Assembly (NCBI GenBank): GCA_048500255.1
Contig: JASNYH010000009.1
Span: forward strand, 1 to 64,000
DNA length: 64,000 bases
Reading direction: 5' to 3'
Source: JAMHWF01 sp048500255
GTDB taxonomy: Bacteria > Pseudomonadota > Gammaproteobacteria > Burkholderiales > Burkholderiaceae_C
The notes beneath the pieces were generated by a model that was not told the origin of the DNA, did no database searches, and worked only from the letters and a program-made list of their open reading frames with translations. Of the stretch, positions 53,976 to 62,967 are shown piece after piece (within the stretch, counting starts at the first letter, position 1; every line of letters starts with the position of its first letter). The position numbers and the translations under genes are program-made.

Positions 53976-54352
53976 ACGACATCGTCGACGTGCCCGACGA
54001 CCGCGAGAAGTCGCTGAAGACGGTCGGCCACATCAGCTACCTGCTGCACACCGTCGTCGCCGTCGGCGCCGTCATCCCGGGCGTGCAGGCGAGCATCGCG
54101 CTGCTGCTCGTCGCCTTCGTCATCGATCTGGTCAAGAAGGACGACGCCGAGGGCACCTGGCAGGAGTCGCACTTCGCCTGGCGCATCCGCACCGTGCTGT
54201 GGGCGGCGGCGCTGTACCTGATTACCGGCCCGCTGTGGCTGCTGTTCCTCGTGCCCGGCATGATCGCCTGGGCGATCGTGTCGATCTGGTTCCTCTACCG
54301 CATCGTGCGCGGCTGGATGAATCTCAACGCCGGCAAGCCGATGGAGGCGTGA
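53972..54352 (+). CDS. DUF4870-like membrane protein
   Basis: 126 residues with three to four hydrophobic segments and a basic loop (LVKKDDAEGTWQESHFAWRIRTVLWAA), the usual motif of this small family. Function unknown. Locked between hisE and hinT by ATGA and one-base overlaps, a placement common in Burkholderiales. Confidence 0.82.
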   Translation: MNDIVDVPDDREKSLKTVGHISYLLHTVVAVGAVIPGVQASIALLLVAFVIDLVKKDDAEGTWQESHFAWRIRTVLWAAALYLITGPLWLLFLVPGMIAWAIVSIWFLYRIVRGWMNLNAGKPMEA

Positions 54353-54702
54353 TGAGTGCCGACTGCATCTTCTGCAAGATCGCCGCCGGGCAGATCCCGT
54401 CGAAGAAGGTCTACGAAGACGAGGAACTTCTCGCCTTCCACGACATCCATCCGGCTGCGCCGGTGCACCTGCTCGTCATCCCGAAGCTGCATCTGGCGAC
54501 GCTGAACGACGCGGCCCACGAGCACGCAGCACTGCTCGGTCGCATGCTGCTGCTGGCGCCGCGGCTGGCGCGCGAGGCCGGCGCCGTCAACGGCTTCAAG
54601 ACGCTCATCAACACCGGCGCCGACGGCGGGCAGGAGGTCTACCACCTGCACATGCACGTGATCGGCGGGCCGCGCCCCTGGGGGCGCAGTCCCGGCGCCT
54701 AG
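54352..54702 (+). CDS. hinT: Histidine-triad (HIT) nucleotide-binding protein
   Basis: 116 residues. CIFCKIAAGQIPSKKVYEDEELLAFHDIHPAAPVH and the catalytic triad HLHMHV place it with HinT-type purine nucleoside phosphoramidases. Normal length and start. Confidence 0.93.
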   Translation: MSADCIFCKIAAGQIPSKKVYEDEELLAFHDIHPAAPVHLLVIPKLHLATLNDAAHEHAALLGRMLLLAPRLAREAGAVNGFKTLINTGADGGQEVYHLHMHVIGGPRPWGRSPGA

Positions 54703-54705
54703 AAT
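54700..54705 (+). promoter_or_regulatory. -10 box of tatABC
   Basis: TAGAAT overlapping the hinT stop, with an AGGAGA ribosome site following at 54721-54726. Suggests tatABC can be made separately from the his genes. Confidence 0.45.
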
Positions 54706-54732
54706 CGACTCATTCCTTTCAGGAGAACTTTC

Positions 54733-54984
54733 ATGGGTTCGTTCAGCATCTGGCATTGGCTCATCGTGCTGCTGATCGTCGTCCTGGTGTTCGGCACCAA
54801 GAAGCTCAAGAACATGGGCACCGACCTCGGCGGCGCCGTCAAGGGCTTCAAGGACGGCATGAAGGACGGCGGCGCTTCCGCCGCGCCGGCATCGCCGCCC
54901 GAGCCGCCGCAGCAGGTCGGCACCACGCACAAGGCGGCCGATCCGAACCAGACCGTCGACGTCGAGGCCAAGACCAAGTCCTGA
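54733..54984 (+). CDS. tatA: Twin-arginine translocase subunit TatA
   Basis: 83 residues: one membrane helix (HWLIVLLIVVLVFG), the conserved FGTKKLKNMG hinge, then an amphipathic helix (LGGAVKGFKDGMKDG) and a polar tail. Forms the transport pore for folded proteins. Confidence 0.96.
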   Translation: MGSFSIWHWLIVLLIVVLVFGTKKLKNMGTDLGGAVKGFKDGMKDGGASAAPASPPEPPQQVGTTHKAADPNQTVDVEAKTKS

Positions 54985-55015
54985 GGCCCGCACGCCGCAC
55001 GACGCCCCGCCCGCC

Positions 55016-55504
55016 ATGATCGACCTCGGCATCGACAAGCTCGCGCTGATCGGCGCGGTGGCGCTGATCGTCATCGGCCCGGAGAAGCTGCCGCGCGTCG
55101 CGCGCACCGTCGGCCACATGCTGGGCAAGGCGCAGCGCTACGTGGCCGACGTCAAGGCCGAGGTCAACCGCTCGATCGAGCTCGAGGAACTCAAGAAGAT
55201 GAAGTCGTCGGTCGAGGATGCGGCGCGCAACCTCGAGCAGACGATCCAGACCGAAGTCGCGCAGACGCAGACCGACCTCGTTTCCGGCTGGAGCGAAGAC
55301 GCCTCCGCCGCGCTGCCGCCCGGCAGCGGCCAGCACGGCGGGCTGCGCCCGCCCGTGCCCGAGTACCGGCATCCGAAGAAGAACTGGCGCCTCAAGCGCG
55401 GCGCGACGCCGCAGTGGTACAAGCAGCGCAATGGCGTGCGCACGCGCGCGCAGTCGGGCGCGGCGCGCGTCGCGCGTTTCCGGCCGCCCAGGGCGGCCTC
55501 CTGA
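55016..55504 (+). CDS. tatB: Twin-arginine translocase subunit TatB
   Basis: 162 residues: MIDLGIDKLALIGAVALIVIGPEKLPRVARTVG has the short helix with the Glu and GPEKLP motif specific to TatB, then a long amphipathic helix. Receives twin-arginine substrates with TatC. The C-terminus is basic and lengthened. Confidence 0.95.
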   Translation: MIDLGIDKLALIGAVALIVIGPEKLPRVARTVGHMLGKAQRYVADVKAEVNRSIELEELKKMKSSVEDAARNLEQTIQTEVAQTQTDLVSGWSEDASAALPPGSGQHGGLRPPVPEYRHPKKNWRLKRGATPQWYKQRNGVRTRAQSGAARVARFRPPRAAS

Positions 55505-55507
55505 CCG

Positions 55508-56302
55508 ATGGCTTCAGGCCCCGAAGGTCCCGACGAACTGGCGGGCACCGAGCAGCCCTTCGTCTCGCACCTGATCGAGCTGCGCGACCGGCTGTTGCGC
55601 TCGATCTACGGCTTGGCCATCGCCGTCGCGGTGCTGGCGATCTGGCCCGGCGCGAGCCGGCTGATCGACTGGCTCGCCGTGCCGATCAAGGCCCACATGC
55701 CGCCCGACGCCAAGCTGATCGCGGTGGGCGTGTTCTCGCCGTTCTTCGTGCCGCTGAAGGTGCTGCTGATGGCCGGCGTGCTGCTCGCGCTGCCGTGGCT
55801 GATCTATCAGCTGTGGGCCTTCGTCGCGCCGGGGCTGTACAGCCAGGAGAAGCGCTTCGCGCTGCCGCTGATCGTGTTCGGCAGCGGCCTGGCCTACGCC
55901 GGCATCGCCTTCGTGCAGTTCTTCGTGCTCGAGCGCGTGTTCCAGTTCATCCAGCACTTCACGCCCGAGAGCGTGGCGGCGACGCCCGACATCGCGTCCT
56001 ACGTCGAGACGCTGCTCGGGCTGTACATCGCGTTCGGGCTGGCGTTCCAGGTGCCGATCGTCGTCGTGCTGCTGGTGCGCGTGGGGCTGGTGTCGCTGCA
56101 GCAGCTGCGCGACTTCCGTGGCTACTTCATCGTGCTGGCGTTCGTCATCGCGGCGATCATGACGCCGCCCGACGTCGTGTCGCAGCTCGCGCTGGCGGTG
56201 CCGATGTGCCTGCTCTACGAAGTCGGCCTGTGGGCGGCGAAGATGTTCGTCAAGCCCGCGGCCGAAAGCGCCGGCGCCGCGAACGACGCGCCGTCGCCCT
56301 GA
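55508..56302 (+). CDS. tatC: Twin-arginine translocase subunit TatC
   Basis: 264 residues, six membrane helices. HLIELRDRLLRS (N-terminal recognition), FFVPLKVLLMAGVLLALPWLIYQLWAFVAPGLYSQEKR and FGLAFQVPIVVVLL are family marks. It recognises the RR signal. Substrates in this window include SoxB, SoxY and the Rieske protein. Convergent with the protease gene, 15 bp apart. Confidence 0.96.
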   Translation: MASGPEGPDELAGTEQPFVSHLIELRDRLLRSIYGLAIAVAVLAIWPGASRLIDWLAVPIKAHMPPDAKLIAVGVFSPFFVPLKVLLMAGVLLALPWLIYQLWAFVAPGLYSQEKRFALPLIVFGSGLAYAGIAFVQFFVLERVFQFIQHFTPESVAATPDIASYVETLLGLYIAFGLAFQVPIVVVLLVRVGLVSLQQLRDFRGYFIVLAFVIAAIMTPPDVVSQLALAVPMCLLYEVGLWAAKMFVKPAAESAGAANDAPSP

Positions 56303-56317
56303 CGGCGCAGCCGCCCG

Positions 56318-57472
56318 CTACGGTACGCGGCGCGCCGTCGGCTTGGGCCGCTGCGCCACCGTCACCGTGACCTGCAGCGACTGGCTGCCGCGCTGCACGC
56401 CGATCACGGCCTGCTTGTCGGGCTCGAGCGCGGCGACGGCGGCGAGCAACTGCGCCGTGTTGTCGATCTTGCGCTCGCCCACCTGTCGCACGACATCGCC
56501 CGGGCGGATGCCGCCTTGCGCCGCCGGGCCGTTCTGCAGCACGCCCGTGATCAGCACGCCTTCCTTGACGGGCAGGTTGAAGGTCTCGGCGATCTCGGGC
56601 GTCAGGTCGCGCGGCTCGACGCCGATCCAGCCCCGCGTGACGCGCCCGTCCTTGACGAGACCCTGCATCACCTGGCGCGCCAGGTTGGCGGGGATCGCGA
56701 AGCCGATGCCCATGTTGCCGCCCGAGCGCGAATAGATCGCCGTGTTGATGCCGACCAGGTTGCCGTTGATGTCGACCAGCGCGCCGCCCGAGTTGCCGGG
56801 GTTGATCGCCGCGTCGGTCTGGATGAAGTCCTCGAAGGTGTTGATGCCGAGCTGGTTGCGGCCCACGGCGCTGACGATGCCGGCCGTCACCGTCTGGCCG
56901 ACGCCGAACGGATTGCCGATCGCCAGCACGACGTCGCCGACCTGCAGGTTCTCGGTGGCGCCGAACGTGATGACGGGCAGTCGGTCGAGCTCGATCTTGA
57001 GCACGGCGACGTCGGTCTCTGGGTCCGAGCCGACGACCTTGGCGCGCCCGCGCCGGCCGTCGCCGAGCGTGACCTCGATGTCGTCGGCGCCGTCGATGAC
57101 GTGGTTGTTCGTCAGCAGGTAGCCTTCGGGCGACGCGATGACACCCGAGCCCAGGCCCATCTGCGGCTGCTGCGGCAGGCGGTCGCCGAAGAAGAACTCG
57201 AACCACGGGTCGTTGCTGCGCGGGCCGCGCGCCGGCGCCTTGCTCGCCGTGATGCTCACGACGGCCGGCGTGGCGCGCCGCGCCGCTGCGGCATAGCTGC
57301 CCGGCGCTGCCGCTCCCGGCTCGACGGGCGGCGCCACGCTCACCGACACGGGCCCCGGCACCAACGCGGCGCTGCGCCGGTTCAGCCACTCGGGCTTGAG
57401 CGTCGCGACGACGAACAGCACGGCGACGGCGACGGTCACCGCTTGGGAGAAAATGAGCCAGGTTCTACGCAT
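56318..57472 (-). CDS. Membrane-anchored HtrA-type serine protease (DegS/AlgW-like)
   Basis: 384 residues: an N-terminal membrane anchor (LIFSQAVTVAVAVLFVVATL), a trypsin-like domain with LLTNNHVIDGADDI (His), DPETDVAVLKI (Asp) and NPGNSGGALVD (Ser), and one PDZ domain (about 280-375). The single PDZ and uncleaved anchor fit DegS, which senses misfolded outer membrane proteins and triggers the sigma-E response. An upstream ATG at 57487 would add five residues. Divergent from the Nif3-type gene with only 17 bp between. Confidence 0.9.
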   Translation of the reverse strand: MRRTWLIFSQAVTVAVAVLFVVATLKPEWLNRRSAALVPGPVSVSVAPPVEPGAAAPGSYAAAARRATPAVVSITASKAPARGPRSNDPWFEFFFGDRLPQQPQMGLGSGVIASPEGYLLTNNHVIDGADDIEVTLGDGRRGRAKVVGSDPETDVAVLKIELDRLPVITFGATENLQVGDVVLAIGNPFGVGQTVTAGIVSAVGRNQLGINTFEDFIQTDAAINPGNSGGALVDINGNLVGINTAIYSRSGGNMGIGFAIPANLARQVMQGLVKDGRVTRGWIGVEPRDLTPEIAETFNLPVKEGVLITGVLQNGPAAQGGIRPGDVVRQVGERKIDNTAQLLAAVAALEPDKQAVIGVQRGSQSLQVTVTVAQRPKPTARRVP

Positions 57473-57489
57473 CGGGCAACGGCACACAC

Positions 57490-58239
57490 ATGGCGCAGCG
57501 CAGCCACATCGAATCCACGCTGACGACCCTGCTCGATGCGGGCCGGTTTCGCGATTATGGGCCGAACGGTCTGCAGGTCGAGGGCCGCGCCGAGGTGCGC
57601 AAGCTCGTCAGCGGCGTGACGGCGAGCCGCGCGCTGATCGAGGCTGCGATCGCGGCGCGCGCCGACGCCGTCCTCGTGCACCATGGCCTGTTCTGGCGCG
57701 GCCAGGACGGCCGCGTGACGGGTTGGCTGAAGGCGCGGCTGGCGCTGCTGCTGGCGCACGACGTGAGCCTGTTCGCCTACCATCTGCCGCTCGACGCGCA
57801 CGCCGAACTCGGCAACAACGCGCAGCTCGGCGCGCGCCTGGGTCTGGCGGCCGACGCGCGATTCGGCGAACAGGATCTGGGCTTCATCGGCAGCATGGCG
57901 GCGCCGCTCGCCGCTGCCGACTTCGCGGCGTGCGTGCAGGCCGCCCTCGGCCGCGCGCCGACCGTCGTCGCCGGTGACGGCCGGCCGCTGCGCCGCATCG
58001 CCTGGTGCACGGGCGGCGCGCAGGGGTACTTCGAGGCCGCCATCGCTGCCGGCGCCGACGCCTACCTGACGGGCGAGATCTCCGAGCCGCAGGCTCACGT
58101 TGCGCGCGAGACGGGTGTCGCCTTCCTCGCCTGCGGCCACCACGCGACCGAGCGCTACGGCGCGCCGGCAGTGGGGGCGCACGTCGCCGCGCAGTTCGGC
58201 ATCGAGCACGAGTTCATCGAGATCGAGAACCCGGCGTGA
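57490..58239 (+). CDS. Nif3-like dinuclear metal protein (YbgI)
   Basis: 249 residues. DAVLVHHGLFWRG (metal His pair), SLFAYHLPLDAHAELGNNAQL and the C-terminal ACGHHATERYG are the Nif3/YbgI signatures; it is a toroidal protein with a two-metal centre and unclear enzymatic role (GTP cyclohydrolase 1 type 2 homologue). The stop overlaps pdxA by one base. Confidence 0.92.
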   Translation: MAQRSHIESTLTTLLDAGRFRDYGPNGLQVEGRAEVRKLVSGVTASRALIEAAIAARADAVLVHHGLFWRGQDGRVTGWLKARLALLLAHDVSLFAYHLPLDAHAELGNNAQLGARLGLAADARFGEQDLGFIGSMAAPLAAADFAACVQAALGRAPTVVAGDGRPLRRIAWCTGGAQGYFEAAIAAGADAYLTGEISEPQAHVARETGVAFLACGHHATERYGAPAVGAHVAAQFGIEHEFIEIENPA

Positions 58240-59255
58240 TGGACGACGCCCCCCGCTTGCCGCTGGCGCTGACGATGGGCGATGCCTGCGGCATCGGCCC
58301 CGAGATCGTCGCGCAGGCGTTTCGCAGCGGCGCGGCGCGCGGCAGCGTCGTGCTCGGCGACGCCGGCGTGCTGCGGCGCGCGGCGGCGCTCACCGGCGGG
58401 CTGCTCGCCGTCGCCGTCGTCGAGCGCGCCGCCGACGCGCTGGCCGCGCCGCCGAACTGCATCCCCGTGCTGCCGGTGACCGGCCTGCCGGTCGACCTGC
58501 TGGCGGCGCCGATCGGCTGCGTCGACCGCCGCGCCGGGCTCGCCGCGGCGCGCTGCGTCGAGGCCGCCGCCGCGCTGGCGCGCGCGGGCGAGGTGGCCGG
58601 CATCGTCACGGCGCCGCTGCACAAGGCGGCGCTCGCCGCGGCCGGCATCGACCACCCGGGGCACACCGAGATGCTGCGGGCGCTGGCCGCCGACGCCGAC
58701 GGCACGGCACCGCCGGTGCGCATGATGCTCGCCAACGACGAGCTGCGCGTCGTGCTGGTGACGATCCACCTCGCGCTGCGCCGTGCGATCGACGCCGTGA
58801 CCTACGACGCCGTGCTCGAGACGCTGCGCATCGCGCAGCGCGCCGCCGCACGCTGGGGGCAGGCCGCGCCGCGCATCGGCGTTGCCGGGCTCAATCCGCA
58901 CGCCGGCGAGGGAGGCCTGTTCGGCGACGAGGAGATCCGCATCATCGCGCCGGCGATCGCCGCCGCGCGCGCCGAAGGCATCGACGCCAGCGGGCCGCAT
59001 CCGCCCGACACCGTGTTCATGCGTGCGCGTCGCGGCGCCTTCGACCTCGTCGTCGCGATGACGCACGACCACGGGCTGATCCCCGTCAAGTACCTCGGCG
59101 TCGAGCACGGCGTCAATGTCACGCTCGGCCTGCCCTTCGTGCGCACCAGCCCCGACCACGGCACGGCGTTCGACATCGCGGGGCAGGGTGCGGCCGATGC
59201 GTCGAGTCTGGCGGCGGCGATCGACATGGCGCGCCGGCTGGCAGCCGCGCCTTAA
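58239..59255 (+). CDS. pdxA: 4-hydroxythreonine-4-phosphate dehydrogenase
   Basis: Pyridoxal phosphate synthesis. 338 residues: LALTMGDACGIGPEIVAQAF, GIVTAPLHKAALAAAGIDHPGHTE (metal-binding His), GVAGLNPHAGEGGLFGDEE and MTHDHGLIPVKYLGVEHGVNVTLGLPFVRTSPDHGTAFDIAG. ATG overlaps the previous stop; a GTG 3 bases earlier is possible. Convergent with the DUF1631 gene, with just 7 bp between stops. Confidence 0.95.
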   Translation: MDDAPRLPLALTMGDACGIGPEIVAQAFRSGAARGSVVLGDAGVLRRAAALTGGLLAVAVVERAADALAAPPNCIPVLPVTGLPVDLLAAPIGCVDRRAGLAAARCVEAAAALARAGEVAGIVTAPLHKAALAAAGIDHPGHTEMLRALAADADGTAPPVRMMLANDELRVVLVTIHLALRRAIDAVTYDAVLETLRIAQRAAARWGQAAPRIGVAGLNPHAGEGGLFGDEEIRIIAPAIAAARAEGIDASGPHPPDTVFMRARRGAFDLVVAMTHDHGLIPVKYLGVEHGVNVTLGLPFVRTSPDHGTAFDIAGQGAADASSLAAAIDMARRLAAAP

Positions 59256-59262
59256 TGCGCGC

Positions 59263-61716
59263 TCAGTGGCGCGTCGTGTTGCCGCTGCCCGTGCCGAGCG
59301 CGGCCAGCTGCTTGCGCGCGCGCGCCGTCGCGCGCTCGATCAGGTAGGCGTTCTCGAAGGCGCGCAGCCGCCCCGTCTCGCACATGCGCGCAAGCATGCG
59401 CGCCGTCAGCGAGATCGTCTCCTGGTGCTTCTTGCCGCGCGTGAAGACGAAGAAGGCGCGGCCCGGGCTGACGTGGCTGAGCCGCACCTTCTGCCACTGG
59501 CCGTTGAGGTGCATCTGATAGGCGAAGCCGAGCTGCACGTGGTCGGCCAGCGACTTGCCGCGCGTCGGCTCGGGCGCCTCGGCCGGCGGCAGGCCGTCGA
59601 TGTCGATGTCGACGGCGGCGAGGTCGGGCTCGGTGTCGCCGCCCAGCTCGATGTCGAGCTTGCCGTTCCAGTCGACGGCGCTCTCGGCGACCAAGCCGAT
59701 CTGCTGCGCCTCTTCTGGCGAGAAGCGGTGCTCGATCACCTCGTCGCGCAGCTCGGGGATCACCTCGCCGGGCGACAGGTCGTCGTACTTCGGCACGGCG
59801 ACGCCGAGCGCGGCGTCGACGTCCTTGACCATCATGTTGTACGACAGCTCCGACAGCGGATCGCCCTTGAGCGACTCGGCGTGCGCCGGCAGCAGCTGGC
59901 CGAAGAACGCCTTCTTCGCCGCCTCGGGCCAGCCGATCAGCTCGAGCCCGGCGTTCAGGTCCTTCATCAGCTGGGGCAGCTTCATCAGAAAGTTCTTGCG
60001 GTGCGTCGGCGAGCCCTTGGGCTGCACGCTCATCACGAGCTCGCGGCCGGCGCGGCGGAAGCGCTCGGCGGCCTCCGACTTGGGGCCCTCGCGCTGCGTC
60101 GCCTGCATCACGGTCTGGCTCCACACCTGCGACAGGAAGTCGCGGATGAAGTCGGGCATCGCCAGCGGCCCGAGCGACGCCTTGAGCTGCTGCATGTAGC
60201 GCTGCTGCAGCCTCAGCTCCTGCTCCTTGCTCTCGAGCAGCGACGTAGCGACGCCGCGCTCCTGCATGTCCATCTCGGTCTGCTGCGCGATGAACTGCTC
60301 CAGCGCCTCGAGCTTGGAGTCGTAGAGGTCCATCTGGTCGAAGTCGCCTTCGACGATCTGCTGCACCAGGTCGCGCACCTGGGTGATGAAGGCGAGGCCG
60401 GGGCCTTCGGAAAAATCCTCGAACGCGCAGGCGAGCGACGCGATGCGGTTGACGAAGCGGCGCACCGGATGGCGGCGCGACGAGAAGAAGGTGACGTCGC
60501 CGAGCGCGACGCGCAGTACCGGCAGCTGCAGCCGGCCGATCTGGCGCGCCATCTGCGGCGGCACCTTGGGATCGGACAGGATCTGGTCGAACAGGCCGCC
60601 GACGACGTCGATCACCATGTGGTCGAGCGCGCCGGTCGACGCCTGCGCCAGCTCGTCGCGGTGCTGGCGGATCAGGTTCGCCATCGCCAGGCCCGACGCC
60701 GCCGTGCCGCTGATCGGCGCGCCGAACGCCGAGCCGACGCCGCGGCCGCTCGCCGCGCCCGAGCGGCTCGAAGGGCCGCTGTCCATCTCGGCGGGCCGGC
60801 TGCCGAGGAAGGCGAGGCGCCGGATCAGCTCCATCAGGTGCGGATCGACGTTGCCGAAGGTCTCGCCGGGATAGTGCCCGCCGTGCGTCATGCGCCCGCG
60901 GCCCGTGCCCTTGCGCACCAGGCCGGCCTCGCGCCCGGTCGTCGGCAGGCCCAGCGTCTCTTCGTCGAACGACGAGTTGAAGCGCGACACCGGCCCGGCG
61001 TCGTGCGGCCCGCCCGCTGCGCTGTAGCCCGACTCGTAGCCCGAGTGGTGATACATCTCGTTGCCGGGGCCCTCGACCGTCTTGACCGACAGGCCGACCG
61101 GCTGCACGCCGCGCGAGCGGAAATCGGCGACGAGATCGGTGTAGCAGGCGCGCATCGACTGCGACAGGGAGCGGCCGAGCTCGCGGCCGAGCAGCTTGCG
61201 CGTCTCCTTGTCCTCCGACACGGCCTCGATGGCGCGGTACAGCGCCTTGCCGATCACTTCGGGGCGCAGCGGATTGCGCTCCAGCTCGGCGCGGCCGGTG
61301 CGCAGCAGCGAGCCCATGTAGGCCGCGACTTCGCGCAGCTCCCATTCGCATTCGTGCGCGATCGTCTGGCCGAGGCGGTCCGCCGAGACGAGCTCCTCGA
61401 CCTCGCTGTCGTCGACCAGGCTCAGCGAGTGCCAGTCCGTCGTCGCCAGCGAGCGCCCGCTGCCGCCGGGGGCGATCTCCTTCATCACCTTTTCGCTGAG
61501 CACGTCGCCGAAGCGCAGGTTGAACGTGGCCTGTTTGCGCCGCAGCTCGTACTGGGCGCTGAGGTAGGCGTCACGCTGGCGCGCATGCGTCGCCGACATC
61601 GCCGAGATGCCCAGGCTGTCGACGGTGCGCTCGGCCGCCGCCGCCGCCGTCGCGCGCACCCGCCCGAGCGCCGCCTGCAACGCGGCGTTCAGGCGGTGGT
61701 CGCTCGGATGCATCAT
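59263..61716 (-). CDS. DUF1631 family protein, unknown function
   Basis: 817 residues, almost all helical by composition. No signal or membrane segment. A disordered Gly/Ser-rich insert lies around residues 300-330; the C-terminal 100 or so (FAYQMHLNGQWQKVRLSHVSPGRAFFVFTRG) is a beta-rich part that could be PilZ-like. DUF1631 proteins are sometimes mislabelled thymidine phosphorylase; no such motif is seen. Two adjacent ATGs (61714 and 61711) can start it. Possibly a c-di-GMP-linked or scaffold protein, but that is a guess. Confidence 0.85.
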   Translation of the reverse strand: MMHPSDHRLNAALQAALGRVRATAAAAAERTVDSLGISAMSATHARQRDAYLSAQYELRRKQATFNLRFGDVLSEKVMKEIAPGGSGRSLATTDWHSLSLVDDSEVEELVSADRLGQTIAHECEWELREVAAYMGSLLRTGRAELERNPLRPEVIGKALYRAIEAVSEDKETRKLLGRELGRSLSQSMRACYTDLVADFRSRGVQPVGLSVKTVEGPGNEMYHHSGYESGYSAAGGPHDAGPVSRFNSSFDEETLGLPTTGREAGLVRKGTGRGRMTHGGHYPGETFGNVDPHLMELIRRLAFLGSRPAEMDSGPSSRSGAASGRGVGSAFGAPISGTAASGLAMANLIRQHRDELAQASTGALDHMVIDVVGGLFDQILSDPKVPPQMARQIGRLQLPVLRVALGDVTFFSSRRHPVRRFVNRIASLACAFEDFSEGPGLAFITQVRDLVQQIVEGDFDQMDLYDSKLEALEQFIAQQTEMDMQERGVATSLLESKEQELRLQQRYMQQLKASLGPLAMPDFIRDFLSQVWSQTVMQATQREGPKSEAAERFRRAGRELVMSVQPKGSPTHRKNFLMKLPQLMKDLNAGLELIGWPEAAKKAFFGQLLPAHAESLKGDPLSELSYNMMVKDVDAALGVAVPKYDDLSPGEVIPELRDEVIEHRFSPEEAQQIGLVAESAVDWNGKLDIELGGDTEPDLAAVDIDIDGLPPAEAPEPTRGKSLADHVQLGFAYQMHLNGQWQKVRLSHVSPGRAFFVFTRGKKHQETISLTARMLARMCETGRLRAFENAYLIERATARARKQLAALGTGSGNTTRH

Positions 61717-61749
61717 GGGCGGGCGGGCGGCGCCTCGGGCGAGGAACGT

Positions 61750-62172
61750 TCAGCGCGTCTTCAGCGAATCGCGGATCTCGCGCAGCAGCACGATGTCCTC
61801 GGGCGGCGCCGCCGGCGCCGCCTCGGCGGCGGGCGCCTCGGTGCGCCTGAGCCGGTTGATCTGCTTGACCATCACGAAGATGATGAAGGCGAGGATGACG
61901 AAGTTCAGCGCCACGGTGATGAAGTTGCCGTAGGCGAACACGGCGCCGGCCTTCTTCGCGTCGGCCAGGTTGGTCGCCGTCTGGCCGGCCAGCGGAATGA
62001 AGTAGTTCGAGAAGTCCAGGCCGCCGAAGATGCGCCCGACCAGCGGCATGATCAGGTCGCCGACGATGGAGTCGACGATCTTGCCGAAGGCGCCGCCGAT
62101 GATGACGCCGACCGCGAGGTCGACCACGTTGCCCTTGACGGCGAACTCCCGGAACTCGCTGGCAATACTCAT
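61750..62172 (-). CDS. mscL: Large-conductance mechanosensitive channel
   Basis: 140 residues. EFREFAVKGNVVDLAVGVIIGGAFGKIVDSIVGDLIMPLVG (N-terminal helix and pore helix TM1), a periplasmic loop, TM2 (FVILAFIIFVMVKQIN) and a C-terminal helix DIVLLREIRDSL. Releases solutes on osmotic downshock. GGAGAG precedes the ATG. Divergent from petA. Confidence 0.96.
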   Translation of the reverse strand: MSIASEFREFAVKGNVVDLAVGVIIGGAFGKIVDSIVGDLIMPLVGRIFGGLDFSNYFIPLAGQTATNLADAKKAGAVFAYGNFITVALNFVILAFIIFVMVKQINRLRRTEAPAAEAAPAAPPEDIVLLREIRDSLKTR

Positions 62173-62313
62173 GATGGCGCTCTCCTCGATCGAGTTGATT
62201 GTTGGCGCAGGGGTGATTGTGTGGTGCGGCGCGCAGGCCGCCGGTCAGTATTGCCGAGCAGGGGCCCAAGTCAAGCCGGCGCTGTCGCGGCCGGACACAC
62301 TTGACACGTCCGC

Positions 62314-62319
62314 TAGAAT
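62314..62319 (+). promoter_or_regulatory. -10 box before petA
   Basis: TAGAAT, 35 bases before the petA ATG. No matching -35 at normal distance; a TTGACA at 62301-62306 is only 7 bp away. Confidence 0.35.
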
Positions 62320-62354
62320 CGCCGGTTGACCCTGAGCAAGTATCGAGGACGTTG

Positions 62355-62954
62355 ATGAGTGACGAGCAAGTCGACCCGGCGCGCCGCAAGTGGATCGCCA
62401 TCACCTGCGGAGCCGGCGCTGTCGGGGCCGGATTCACCGCAGTGCCTTTCGTCGCGTCGTTCCAGCCGTCGGAGCGCGCGCGCGCGGCCGGCGCGCCGGT
62501 CGAGGTCGACATCGGCGCGCTGCAGCCCGGCGAGAAGCTGACCGTCGAGTGGCGCGGCAAGCCGGTGTGGATCGTGCGCCGTACGAAGGACCAGCTCGAG
62601 TCGCTCAAGAAGGTCGGCGCACAGCTCGCCGACCCCGACTCCAAGCGCAACCCGTCGGAACTGACGCCCGAGTACGCGCGCAACGAGCATCGCTCGATCA
62701 AGCCCGAGGTGCTCGTCGCCGTGGGCATCTGCTCGCACCTGGGCTGCTCGCCGGTCGACAAGTTCCAGCCCGGCGCCCAGCCGTCGCTGCCCGACGACTG
62801 GGCCGGCGGTTTCCTGTGCCCGTGCCACGGCTCGACGTTCGACATGGCCGGGCGCGTCTACAGGAACAAGCCCGCGCCCGACAACCTCGAAGTGCCGCCC
62901 CACATGTACCTGTCCGACACGCGCTTGCTGATCGGCGAAGACAAGAAGGCCTGA
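62355..62954 (+). CDS. petA: Ubiquinol-cytochrome c reductase Rieske iron-sulfur subunit
   Basis: 199 residues. Twin-arginine signal anchor (ARRKWIAITCGAGAVGAG); Rieske cluster ligands in CSHLGC and CPCHGS with surrounding Gly/Pro. Moves electrons from ubiquinol to cytochrome c1 in the bc1 complex. Followed 13 bp later by petB; petC is expected beyond the window. Confidence 0.97.
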   Translation: MSDEQVDPARRKWIAITCGAGAVGAGFTAVPFVASFQPSERARAAGAPVEVDIGALQPGEKLTVEWRGKPVWIVRRTKDQLESLKKVGAQLADPDSKRNPSELTPEYARNEHRSIKPEVLVAVGICSHLGCSPVDKFQPGAQPSLPDDWAGGFLCPCHGSTFDMAGRVYRNKPAPDNLEVPPHMYLSDTRLLIGEDKKA

Positions 62955-62967
62955 CAGGACGACGACC

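Noticed and set aside
59116..62304. 1,000-codon open frame opposite the DUF1631 gene and mscL
   Set aside because: Same artefact of high GC; the opposite strand encodes a recognisable MscL and a DUF1631 family protein.
62301..62306. TTGACA as the -35 box of petA
   Set aside because: Only 7 bp from the TAGAAT box; spacing is incompatible with a normal sigma-70 promoter.
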